Source of the DNA: Marinifilum sp. N1E240
GTDB lineage: Bacteria; Bacteroidota; Bacteroidia; Bacteroidales; Marinifilaceae
Direction of reading: 5' to 3'
DNA: 64,000 bases
Assembly (NCBI RefSeq): GCF_009295825.1
Contig: NZ_WHKF01000001.1
Coordinates: forward strand, 957,088 to 1,021,087
Of the stretch, positions 56,520 to 64,000 are shown piece by piece. The translations under genes and the position numbers were made by a program. Each line of letters opens with the position of its first letter. Position 1 is the stretch's first letter. The notes beneath the pieces were generated by a model, which worked only from the letters and a program-made list of their open reading frames with translations, searched no databases and was not told the DNA's origin.

Positions 56520-59081
56520 ATGAAATTATTGCGCCTACTACTTGTGCTGATTTTTACGAGTCAAGCCTTTTTATCTATAGCTACACCTACTTTTAAAATA
56601 GGACCTTCACCATCTTGGAAATCAAAAGTTAAATTCAATAGTAATGTAAAGAATTTGGAAAATGAAGGTTCTATTAGTTATCTGCTTTTAGACTGGCAGG
56701 ATAATGAAATTACAAAAGAATACAATTATAGGTATTGCATACGATTAAATAATGAGGATGGTGTTCAAAGCAATTCTCAGTTGGAGTTTACTTTCGATCC
56801 ATCTTATCAGGAATTGGTTATAAATAAAATCGTTGTTCATCGCAATGGAAAAATTATAAACAAGTTAGACAGGAGTAAGGTTGAGTTGATGCGTAATGAA
56901 AAAAAAGCGGATCGTTACCTCTATGATGGCAGTTATTCAGCGGTTACAATATTAGAAGATATTCGTGTAGGTGACATCCTTGAATATGAATATACATTTA
57001 AGGGAGCCAACCCCATTTTTAAAGACTATGCTTATTCTATGGTATCACAGGCTTACAATGTAGAAATTCAGCATTTGTATTATGAGATGCTGCTGCCCAG
57101 AGATAAGAAGGTGAAAATTAAGAATCTGTTCGGAGGCACTAATCCTAAATTACGTAGCACAAAACAAGTAAAACGCCTGGTTTGGGATTTGCAGAATGTA
57201 GCGCCCATTTTTACTGATGACGACACACCTAGTTGGCACAATGCCTATCCGCGTTCAGAGGTTAGTTCTTTTAAAAATTGGAATGAGGTTCGTTCATTTA
57301 TGCTCGAATTGTATCCAATAAATATTGATTGTTCGGGAATTGATGAGTTTTTAGCAGATAAAAAATCTGGTACGAAAGAAGAAGAGATAATTGATTTAAT
57401 CAGATTTACACAGGATGAGATTCGATATCTGGCAATGAGTAATGGCGTTAACTCTCACAAGCCTCACCACCCGGAAAGAGTTTTCCATCAGCGATTTGGG
57501 GATTGTAAGGACAAATCTTATTTGTTGAGTCTTATGCTTAATCGTATTGGAGTTTCTGCCTGGCCTGCATTGGTGAGTACAAAGCACAAGAGGTTTGTCG
57601 ATCAATTCTCGGCATCACCATTTGCTTTTAATCATGTAATTGTAAAATTTATTTGGAAGGGTAAGGAATATTGGGTCGATCCAACAAGTAATGGTGAAAA
57701 GGGAGGTTTGAGTGAGATTCAGAATCCTATGTATGGAAAAGCACTTGTAATTGATCAGAAAAGCAATACACTTGAGACCATTCCCGAAAATGCTTGTAAA
57801 AAAGTTGTTATAAATGAGAATTTCTGGTTAACCGATAGTGTTTCAAAAGTGAGATATGAAGTTGTAAGCAGTTTTTCTGGTGAGTTGGCCAATTCAAAGA
57901 GAAGTGTGAATATTGGATCCTCAATGGCTGAAAATAAGGATGATTATTTGGATTTTTGCAGTCAGTATTATGAGAATTTAAGTTGGCAAAAAGGTTCTGC
58001 TCTCTGTTTTCATGATGATGAAGAGAACAATGTATTCAAGGTTGTAGAGAAGTATTACATTGAAGATTTATGGGAACATAGAGGGAAAGACACCATAGAA
58101 TTGTATTCGAGCTTTTATCCATACAATTTTTATGAGTTCATGAATTCTACAAACGATCAGGTAAGAACCACACCTTTAAAAATAAATTACCCAGTAGATG
58201 TAGAATTGAAAATAAATCTTCATTTGCCAAAACATAAAGAGCTAGGATTTATAGAAGAAACAGATAGCATAGTGAATGACATTTTTAAATTTAATTACAA
58301 TGTTTCGGTAAATAAATTGGCGCATATGGTTACGGTAAGTTATCGGTATAAAACCTTAAAAGATCATGTGCCAGTTAAGAATTTAAAAAGGTATTTTAAA
58401 GATTATGACCTTGTAAGTGATAAGTGTGAATATGCAATAGAATGGGGGGTGAATGTAGATACTAAATTTAAATTATTTGGTCCTGCATTATTCATTACAG
58501 TACTATTATTGATTTGCCTGTTTTTTGTATTCAAGAAATTGTACCTCTGGGAGCTTAAACCTGAGATAAGATATCCCCAAGTAAGAGAAACTATAGGTGG
58601 TTGGCTTGGATTGGTAGCTCTAGGACTTTACATGACACCTATTTCCATTGCATATTTAATTTACGATTCAGGATATTTTAATCAGGCAACCTGGGATCAG
58701 TTTATAGAATTATATAACAACATGCCATTTTTATCCGGTGGGTTCTACTTTTTTGAATTGATCTATAATATTGCAACAATCTTGGCTGCGATATTTTTAA
58801 TCGTATTAATGCATCAGAAAAGAACGATCTTCCCAAAGCTATACATTTACTTTCGAGTGGCTGTATTGGCGGGATTAATTATTGATACCCTATTAGGTGC
58901 AGAAATACTTGGTGCAGATACTATTGATTATAATGATCTAACCAGGAGTGTAGTAGGTGCGGCGATTTGGATTCCATACATGATGAAATCACAGAGAGTT
59001 AAGGAAACTTTTGTGAGAACTCGTAAGCGGAACAATTCTTCAAAGAATCTGGATTTGGAAATAGCTACTGAGCGGATCTAG
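56520..59081 (+). CDS. DUF3857/transglutaminase-like protein with C-terminal DUF2569 membrane domain
   Basis: 853-residue envelope protein. Signal peptide (MKLLRLLLVLIFTSQAFLSIA); DUF3857 domain (residues about 45-220, with LEFTFDPSYQELVINKIVVHRNGKII and RVGDILEYEYTF); then a transglutaminase-like Cys protease fold with its triad visible: Cys in FHQRFGDCKDKSY, His in FAFNHVIVKF, Asp in YWVDPTS. A beta-rich part follows, then a single helix (LFITVLLLICLFFVF) and a bundle with GGWLGLVALGLYMTPIS, which matches DUF2569. The combination suggests cross-linking or proteolysis of envelope proteins, but no substrate is known. Independent transcript between two related terminators. Confidence 0.85.
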   Translation: MKLLRLLLVLIFTSQAFLSIATPTFKIGPSPSWKSKVKFNSNVKNLENEGSISYLLLDWQDNEITKEYNYRYCIRLNNEDGVQSNSQLEFTFDPSYQELVINKIVVHRNGKIINKLDRSKVELMRNEKKADRYLYDGSYSAVTILEDIRVGDILEYEYTFKGANPIFKDYAYSMVSQAYNVEIQHLYYEMLLPRDKKVKIKNLFGGTNPKLRSTKQVKRLVWDLQNVAPIFTDDDTPSWHNAYPRSEVSSFKNWNEVRSFMLELYPINIDCSGIDEFLADKKSGTKEEEIIDLIRFTQDEIRYLAMSNGVNSHKPHHPERVFHQRFGDCKDKSYLLSLMLNRIGVSAWPALVSTKHKRFVDQFSASPFAFNHVIVKFIWKGKEYWVDPTSNGEKGGLSEIQNPMYGKALVIDQKSNTLETIPENACKKVVINENFWLTDSVSKVRYEVVSSFSGELANSKRSVNIGSSMAENKDDYLDFCSQYYENLSWQKGSALCFHDDEENNVFKVVEKYYIEDLWEHRGKDTIELYSSFYPYNFYEFMNSTNDQVRTTPLKINYPVDVELKINLHLPKHKELGFIEETDSIVNDIFKFNYNVSVNKLAHMVTVSYRYKTLKDHVPVKNLKRYFKDYDLVSDKCEYAIEWGVNVDTKFKLFGPALFITVLLLICLFFVFKKLYLWELKPEIRYPQVRETIGGWLGLVALGLYMTPISIAYLIYDSGYFNQATWDQFIELYNNMPFLSGGFYFFELIYNIATILAAIFLIVLMHQKRTIFPKLYIYFRVAVLAGLIIDTLLGAEILGADTIDYNDLTRSVVGAAIWIPYMMKSQRVKETFVRTRKRNNSSKNLDLEIATERI

Positions 59082-59105
59082 TTCTTCGAATCCTATTTAA
59101 AAATT

Positions 59106-59141
59106 AAAAGCGATTGCACTGTATAGTGCAATCGCTTTTTT
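59106..59141 (+). terminator. strong intrinsic terminator of the DUF3857 gene
   Basis: 15-bp perfect stem AAAAGCGATTGCACT (59106-59120) with AGTGCAATCGCTTTT (59125-59139), tetraloop GTAT, T-run to 59141. It may also stop the convergent adhesin transcript, since the left arm reads as a T-run in reverse. Confidence 0.93.
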
Positions 59142-59207
59142 GATTTGAGATTGAGAAGTTGTAAGCTTGTTCTCGTCTTAGATTTAAACTGTATTATTTC
59201 CTGATGA

Positions 59208-62200
59208 TTAGATTTTTATGAATCTCTTACTTTGATAATGATTATCTATTTTTATTCTCAGGATGTATGTGCCGGTTTTCAAATTCGAAACATTTATTCT
59301 TGATCCATTATTATAATTGTTAATGTTTTTGATCAAGCTTCCGTTTATATTCAGGATCTGAATTTCAGCATTGTGAGTGTTGTTGTCTGTCCAGTTGATA
59401 ATTAACCAATCTTTTGTAGGGTTAGGGTAGGTGGTCAGTTTAAGAACCTCAATTTCCGAAATATCTGTTACAATGGTTACCGTCATCACTCCATTGTTGT
59501 AGTTAAAGAAATAATTATTGTCCTCGCCTGAATCTACAATAATATCGTAATCACCTGCCTCTGAATTCTCATCTGCCTCACAAGTTGCAACAGGAAGATC
59601 ATCCAAATCAGATTCATCATCACCATTAACGAATCCATTAATGCTAAAAGTTAAATCAGGATTTGCTGTACCTTGCTCTCTTGTTTGATTGTCAGCACTT
59701 ACTGTCAATTCAGCTTTGTGAATTGTTAAGGCACCATCTGCATAAGTAAGACTGTAGTTGTCTGCAGCACCTTCAGCAAGAGTAATTGCATAACTACCTG
59801 CATTTGACGAGGCATCAGCTAATGAACTAACTGTTGGTTGGCTTGTAAGAACGGATTCATCTTCACCATTCACAAAACCCGAATAGTATAGAGTCAACTC
59901 TGGATTTACCTCTCCATAGGTCTTACTTTTGTTATCAGCACTTACGGTTAATTCAGCTTTGTTGATTGTTAATGTTCCATTCCCAAGATTGAAGTTATAA
60001 TTGTCGTCGTTACCTCCATTAAGCACAATATCGACATCACCAATTTCTGTTTGCGTATTGGCTAGAGAAGAACAAGTTGGTTTGGTATCTAAAACAGATT
60101 CACCATCTCCGTTCACAAAGCCTGTATAGCTCAAAGTAAATTCTGGATTGATCTCACCATACACCTTCGTTTGGTTGTCAGCAGTCACAAACAATTCTGC
60201 TTTGTTGATTAAAAGAATTCCATTTACATAGTCAAAATCGTAATTGTCAGCAGAACCTCCACTTACAGTAATTTCTACACCACTAACTTCGGTAGCCTTA
60301 GTTGCCATACACGAGGCAGTTGGTTCTGTGCTCAAAGCAGTTTTGTTTTCACCGTTAACAAACCCATTATAGTTTAGACTAAAAGTAGGATTGATTTCAC
60401 CGTAATTCCTGGTTTTATCATCTGCTGTAGCGGTAAGTATGGCTTTGTTTATTAATAATGTACCATTCTGATATTTGAAAGCGTAATTATCAGCTTCTCC
60501 TCCTGAAACAAGAATATCCGCAGAACCATAAGCGGTCGTTTCATCGGCTGTTGAAACAAGTGAAGGCTGATTTGTCAACACACTTGCGTTTTCACCATTT
60601 ACAAACCCGGAATAGCTTAGTGTTAAGTCTGGATTTGCTTCACCATAGTTTTTTACTTTGTCATCTGCTATTACGGTTAGTTCTGCTTTAGTAATACTTA
60701 GAATTCCATTCGTCAGATTGAAATTATAGTTGTCATCATGACCTTCACTAATCACAATTTGGACATCACCAATATCTGTTTGCGTATTGGCTAGAGAAGT
60801 ACATGTTGGTTTGGTATCTAAAACAGATTCACCATCACCGTTCACAAAACCTGTATAGCTTAGAGTAAATTCGGGATTGACTTCACCATAAGTCTTCGTT
60901 TGGTTATCGGCGCTAACAAATAGTTCTGCCTTGTTGATTAAAAGCATTCCATTTACATAGTCAAAGTAGTAGTTATCAGCCGATCCTCCGTTCACCGTAA
61001 TTTCAACACCGCTAACTTCTGTAGTTTGGTCTGCCAGGCATGAGGCAGTTGGCTCCGTATTCAAAGCAGTCACGTTTTCACCGTTAACAAACCCATTATA
61101 GTTTAGACTAAAAGTAGGATTGATTTCACCGTAATTCCTGGTTTTATCATCTGCTGTAACGGTAAGTATGGCTTTGTTTATTAATAATATACCATTCTGA
61201 TATTTGAAAGCGTAATTATCAGCTTCTCCTCCTGAAACAAGAATGTCCGCAGAACCATAAGCGGTCGTTTCATCGGCTGTTGAAGCAAGTGAAGGCTGAT
61301 TTGTCAACACACTTGCGTTTTCACCATTTACAAACCCGGAATAGCTTAGTGTTAAGTCTGGATTTGCTTCACCATAGGTTTTTACTTTGTCTTCTGCTAT
61401 TACGGTTAGTTCTGCTTTAGTAATACTTAGAATTCCATTCGTCAGATTGAAATTATAGTTGTCATCATGACCTTCACTAATCACAATTTGGACATCACCA
61501 ATATCTGTTTGCGTATTGGCTAGAGAAGAACATGTAGGTTTGCTATCTAAAACAGATTCATTATCACCATTCACAAAGCCTGTATAACTCAAAGTAAATT
61601 CAGGATTAACCTCACCATAAACCTTTGTTTGCTTATCAGCGCTAACAAATAGTTCTGCCTTGTTGATTAAAAGCATTCCATTTACATAGTCAAAATCGTA
61701 ATTGTCAGCCGAACCTCCGCTCACAGTAATTTCAACACCACTAACTTCCGTAGAATTGGTTGCCAGGCATGAGGTAGTTGGCTCTGTACTTATAGTAGTT
61801 TTGTTTTCACCATTCACAAAACCAGAGTAAGATAGAGTCAATTCAGGATTTGCTTCACCGTAGTTCTTGGTTTTATCATCTGCTGTAACAGTTAATATCG
61901 CTTTGTTGATTAATAATGTTCCGTTTTGATACTTGAAAGCGTAATTATCAGCTTCTCCTCCTGAAAGCAGGATATCAGCTGAACCATAAGCAGTGGTTTC
62001 ATTTGCATTTGAAGAGAGTGTAGGTTGGCTTGTCAGTACAGTTGCATCTTCACCATTCACAAAACCAGAATAGCTTAGTGTTAAGTCTGGATTTGCTTCA
62101 CCATAGGTTTTTACTTTGTCTTCTGCTATTACGGTTAGTTCTGCTTTAGTAATACTTAGAATTCCATTCGTCAGATTGAAATTATAGTTGTCATCATGAC

Positions 62201-64000
62201 CTTCACTAATCACAATTTGGACATCTCCAATATCTGTTTGCGTATTGGCTAGAGAAGTACATGTTGGTTTGGTATCTAAAACAGATTCATTATCACCGTT
62301 CACAAAACCTGTATAGCTTAAAGTAAATTCAGGATTTGCTTCACCATAAGTCTTCGTTTGGTTATCGGCACTAACAAATAGTTCCGCTTTGTTGATTAAA
62401 AGCATTCCATTTACATAGTCAAAATCGTAATTGTCAGCCGAACCTCCGCTCACCGTAATTTCAACACCGCTAACTTCTGTAGTTTGGTCTGCCAGGCATG
62501 AGGCAGTTGGTTCTGTACTTATAGCAGTCTTATTTTCTCCATTCACAAATCCACTATAGTTTAAGGTAAATTCAGGATTGGATTCACCGTAATTCCTGGT
62601 TTTATCATCTGCTGTAACGGTTACTATAGCTTTGTTGATTAATAATGTTCCGTTCTGATACTTAAAGCTGTAATTATCAGCGATTCCTCCCGAAACCAGA
62701 ATGTCAGCAGATCCATAAGCTGTCGTTTCATCGGCAGATGAAGCTAGTGTAGGCTGACTTGTCAATGCAGTTGCATCTTCACCATTCATAAAACCAGAAT
62801 AGCTTAGTGTTAACTCCGGATTTACTTCACCATAGTTTTTAACTTTGTCGTCTGCAGTTACAGTTAATTCGGCTTTACTAATGCTTAGAGTTCCATTCGT
62901 CAGATTGAAGTTATAGTTGTCATCATGACCTTCACTAATCACAATTTGGACATCACCAATATCTGTTTGCGTATTGGCTAGAGAAGTACATGTTGGTTTG
63001 GTATCTAAAACAGATTCACCATCACCGTTCACAAAACCTGTATAGCTTAAAGTAAATTCGGGATTGACTTCACCATAAGTCTTCGTTTGGTTATCGGCGC
63101 TAACAAATAGTTCTGCTTTATTGATCGCTAAAGTACCATTCACATAGTCGAAATCGTAATTGGCATCGGCACCTCCCGAAACTGTAATATCTAGGTCACC
63201 GACATTTGTTGAAGCATTAGCGATAGAGGAAGCGACAGGTTCTGTATCAAGTACGCTTGCATTTTCACCATTTACAAAACCATTGTAGTTTAAGGTAAAG
63301 TTTGGATTAGCTTCACCATAAGTTTTGGTTTGGTCATCAGCAGAAACTGTTAATTTAGCTTTGTTAATATCTAAAGTACCATTTATATAGGTAAAATAAT
63401 AGTCGTTAGCTACACCTCCTGAAACTGTAATAATAGCAGAACCTGCATCTGTTGTTTCATCCGCAGTTGTGGAAAGAATTGGTTTAGAGCTTAGAACTGT
63501 TTCATCTTGATCATTTACAAAACCAGTATAGTTTAGGGTAAAATCAGGATTGTTTTCACCATAGGTTTTACTCTTATCATTTGCCGTTACAATAAGTTCT
63601 GCTTTATTAACCACTAAATGACCATTAATATATTTAAAACTATAGTTATCATCAGCTCCTCCTAACACTCTAATAAGTGCTACACCGTAATCAGATTTTT
63701 CGTCAGCATTAGATGTAGCAACAGGTTCTGATTCTAGCACCCTTGCATCGTCACCATTCACAAAACCAGTATAACTTACCGTAAATTCTGGATTGGCATC
63801 GCCAAATGTTTTACTTTTATCATCAGCAGTTACTGTGAGTTCAGTTTTTTGAATGTTTAAAGTGGCATTCACATAGTTAAAATTGTAATTGTCATCAATA
63901 CCTCCCGAGACAGTAATATCTACTTCTCCGGCATTTGTTAAAGCATTAGCAGTGGATGAAGCGACAGGTTCTGTATCAAGTACACTTGCATCTTCGCCAT
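59208..64000 (-). CDS. giant T9SS-exported adhesin with tandem MBG repeats (5' end beyond window)
   Basis: Partial gene: the frame stays open to the right edge, and the residues decoded there (GEDASVLDTEPVAS) are another repeat, so the ATG at 63872 is internal. At least 18 complete MBG-type domains (KAELTVSADNQTKTYGEVNPEF class; the YG turn and the DNYxF core recur in each) and part of a 19th are stacked head to tail, each exactly 81 residues. The last ~75 residues, starting near VLKLTTYPNPTKDW and ending GTYILRIKIDN...SKRFIKI, are a type A sorting domain of the type IX secretion system, so the protein is exported and probably anchored to the surface. Such arrays serve as long adhesive stalks. 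Length is unknown; more than 1,590 residues are present here. Confidence 0.93.
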   Translation of the reverse strand, partial: GEDASVLDTEPVASSTANALTNAGEVDITVSGGIDDNYNFNYVNATLNIQKTELTVTADDKSKTFGDANPEFTVSYTGFVNGDDARVLESEPVATSNADEKSDYGVALIRVLGGADDNYSFKYINGHLVVNKAELIVTANDKSKTYGENNPDFTLNYTGFVNDQDETVLSSKPILSTTADETTDAGSAIITVSGGVANDYYFTYINGTLDINKAKLTVSADDQTKTYGEANPNFTLNYNGFVNGENASVLDTEPVASSIANASTNVGDLDITVSGGADANYDFDYVNGTLAINKAELFVSADNQTKTYGEVNPEFTLSYTGFVNGDGESVLDTKPTCTSLANTQTDIGDVQIVISEGHDDNYNFNLTNGTLSISKAELTVTADDKVKNYGEVNPELTLSYSGFMNGEDATALTSQPTLASSADETTAYGSADILVSGGIADNYSFKYQNGTLLINKAIVTVTADDKTRNYGESNPEFTLNYSGFVNGENKTAISTEPTASCLADQTTEVSGVEITVSGGSADNYDFDYVNGMLLINKAELFVSADNQTKTYGEANPEFTLSYTGFVNGDNESVLDTKPTCTSLANTQTDIGDVQIVISEGHDDNYNFNLTNGILSITKAELTVIAEDKVKTYGEANPDLTLSYSGFVNGEDATVLTSQPTLSSNANETTAYGSADILLSGGEADNYAFKYQNGTLLINKAILTVTADDKTKNYGEANPELTLSYSGFVNGENKTTISTEPTTSCLATNSTEVSGVEITVSGGSADNYDFDYVNGMLLINKAELFVSADKQTKVYGEVNPEFTLSYTGFVNGDNESVLDSKPTCSSLANTQTDIGDVQIVISEGHDDNYNFNLTNGILSITKAELTVIAEDKVKTYGEANPDLTLSYSGFVNGENASVLTNQPSLASTADETTAYGSADILVSGGEADNYAFKYQNGILLINKAILTVTADDKTRNYGEINPTFSLNYNGFVNGENVTALNTEPTASCLADQTTEVSGVEITVNGGSADNYYFDYVNGMLLINKAELFVSADNQTKTYGEVNPEFTLSYTGFVNGDGESVLDTKPTCTSLANTQTDIGDVQIVISEGHDDNYNFNLTNGILSITKAELTVIADDKVKNYGEANPDLTLSYSGFVNGENASVLTNQPSLVSTADETTAYGSADILVSGGEADNYAFKYQNGTLLINKAILTATADDKTRNYGEINPTFSLNYNGFVNGENKTALSTEPTASCMATKATEVSGVEITVSGGSADNYDFDYVNGILLINKAELFVTADNQTKVYGEINPEFTLSYTGFVNGDGESVLDTKPTCSSLANTQTEIGDVDIVLNGGNDDNYNFNLGNGTLTINKAELTVSADNKSKTYGEVNPELTLYYSGFVNGEDESVLTSQPTVSSLADASSNAGSYAITLAEGAADNYSLTYADGALTIHKAELTVSADNQTREQGTANPDLTFSINGFVNGDDESDLDDLPVATCEADENSEAGDYDIIVDSGEDNNYFFNYNNGVMTVTIVTDISEIEVLKLTTYPNPTKDWLIINWTDNNTHNAEIQILNINGSLIKNINNYNNGSRINVSNLKTGTYILRIKIDNHYQSKRFIKI
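59475..63848 (-). repeat. 18 tandem 243-bp MBG-coding repeats
   Basis: Repeat starts (first base of the Lys codon of KxxL) fall at 63848, 63605, 63362, 63119, 62876, 62633, 62390, 62147, 61904, 61661, 61418, 61175, 60932, 60689, 60446, 60203, 59960 and 59717, a strict step of 243 bp with no insertion or deletion anywhere. The units fall into classes: those starting KAELFVSAD, those with TVIAEDKVK or TVTADDKVK, and those with KAILTVTADDKTR. The array continues past the right edge. Confidence 0.95.
60204..63119 (-). repeat. four 729-bp super-repeats (three MBG units each)
   Basis: Inside the 243-bp array the three unit classes alternate in fixed order, giving four consecutive 729-bp blocks (units 4-6, 7-9, 10-12, 13-15 from the right). 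A tract such as TCACTAATCACAATTTGGAC recurs at exactly 729-bp distance; GA(A/G)TTCCATT markers sit at 60701, 61430, 62159 and 62888. Blocks are far more alike than neighbouring units, which points to block duplication or gene conversion. Confidence 0.93.

Noticed and set aside
63870-63872. ATG at 63872 as the true start of the MBG adhesin
   Set aside because: The reading frame upstream continues without a stop to the window edge and encodes another MBG repeat, so this Met is internal and the gene is truncated by the window.

Overview
The window comes from a low-GC member of the Bacteroidota, most likely a marine or anaerobic Bacteroidia of the Marinilabiliales/Marinifilaceae kind (inference, not proven). 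Evidence: two SusC/SusD pairs, an ECF sigma/FecR switch in front of a glycan locus, a type IX secretion sorting domain, many SusD-style lipoboxes, TAnnTTTG-type promoters and almost no Shine-Dalgarno sequences.

Left part (0.5-19 kb). A secreted M16 zinc peptidase (+) is followed by a long minus-strand series. Read in its own direction (17.8 to 3.5 kb) this is: M24 Xaa-Pro peptidase, ornithine-cyclodeaminase-family reductase, secreted DPP-IV-type S9 peptidase, trans-3-hydroxy-L-proline dehydratase, S37 tripeptidyl aminopeptidase lipoprotein, C69 dipeptidase, GH2 beta-galactosidase and GH63 glucosidase. The first six form a coherent route for proline- and hydroxyproline-rich (collagen-like) peptides: extracytoplasmic trimming, cytosolic cleavage of Xaa-Pro bonds, dehydration of 3-hydroxyproline and reduction of the resulting pyrroline carboxylate to proline. 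Upstream lie a perfect inverted repeat and a 42-bp tandem repeat array, then a split LysO amino-acid exporter and a SusC/SusD pair that may import the substrate.

Middle part (24-38.6 kb). Housekeeping and transport genes: galactose mutarotase, a DUF493 protein, a complete RND efflux operon (adaptor, pump, TolC), a hotdog thioesterase and a GarK-type glycerate kinase. A cobalamin riboswitch then precedes a TonB-dependent receptor and a PepSY transmembrane protein.

Glycan locus (39-50.7 kb). ECF sigma, FecR anti-sigma, an STN-bearing SusC, SusD, a degenerate GH18-like lipoprotein, a DUF1735/LamG lipoprotein, a catalytic GH18 endo-beta-N-acetylglucosaminidase of the BT_3987 kind, and an Ig-like lipoprotein, closed by a terminator. 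This looks like a compact N-glycan-capturing locus.

Right part (50.7-64 kb). Small secreted and DNA-binding proteins flank an AT-rich 893-residue protein that joins an N-terminal HEPN-type RNase motif to a STAND (NB-ARC-like) NTPase, a likely anti-phage protein. Then follow a DUF3124 lipoprotein, a DUF3857/transglutaminase/DUF2569 membrane protein and, running off the right edge, a giant T9SS-exported adhesin with at least 18 MBG repeats of exactly 243 bp arranged in 729-bp super-repeats.
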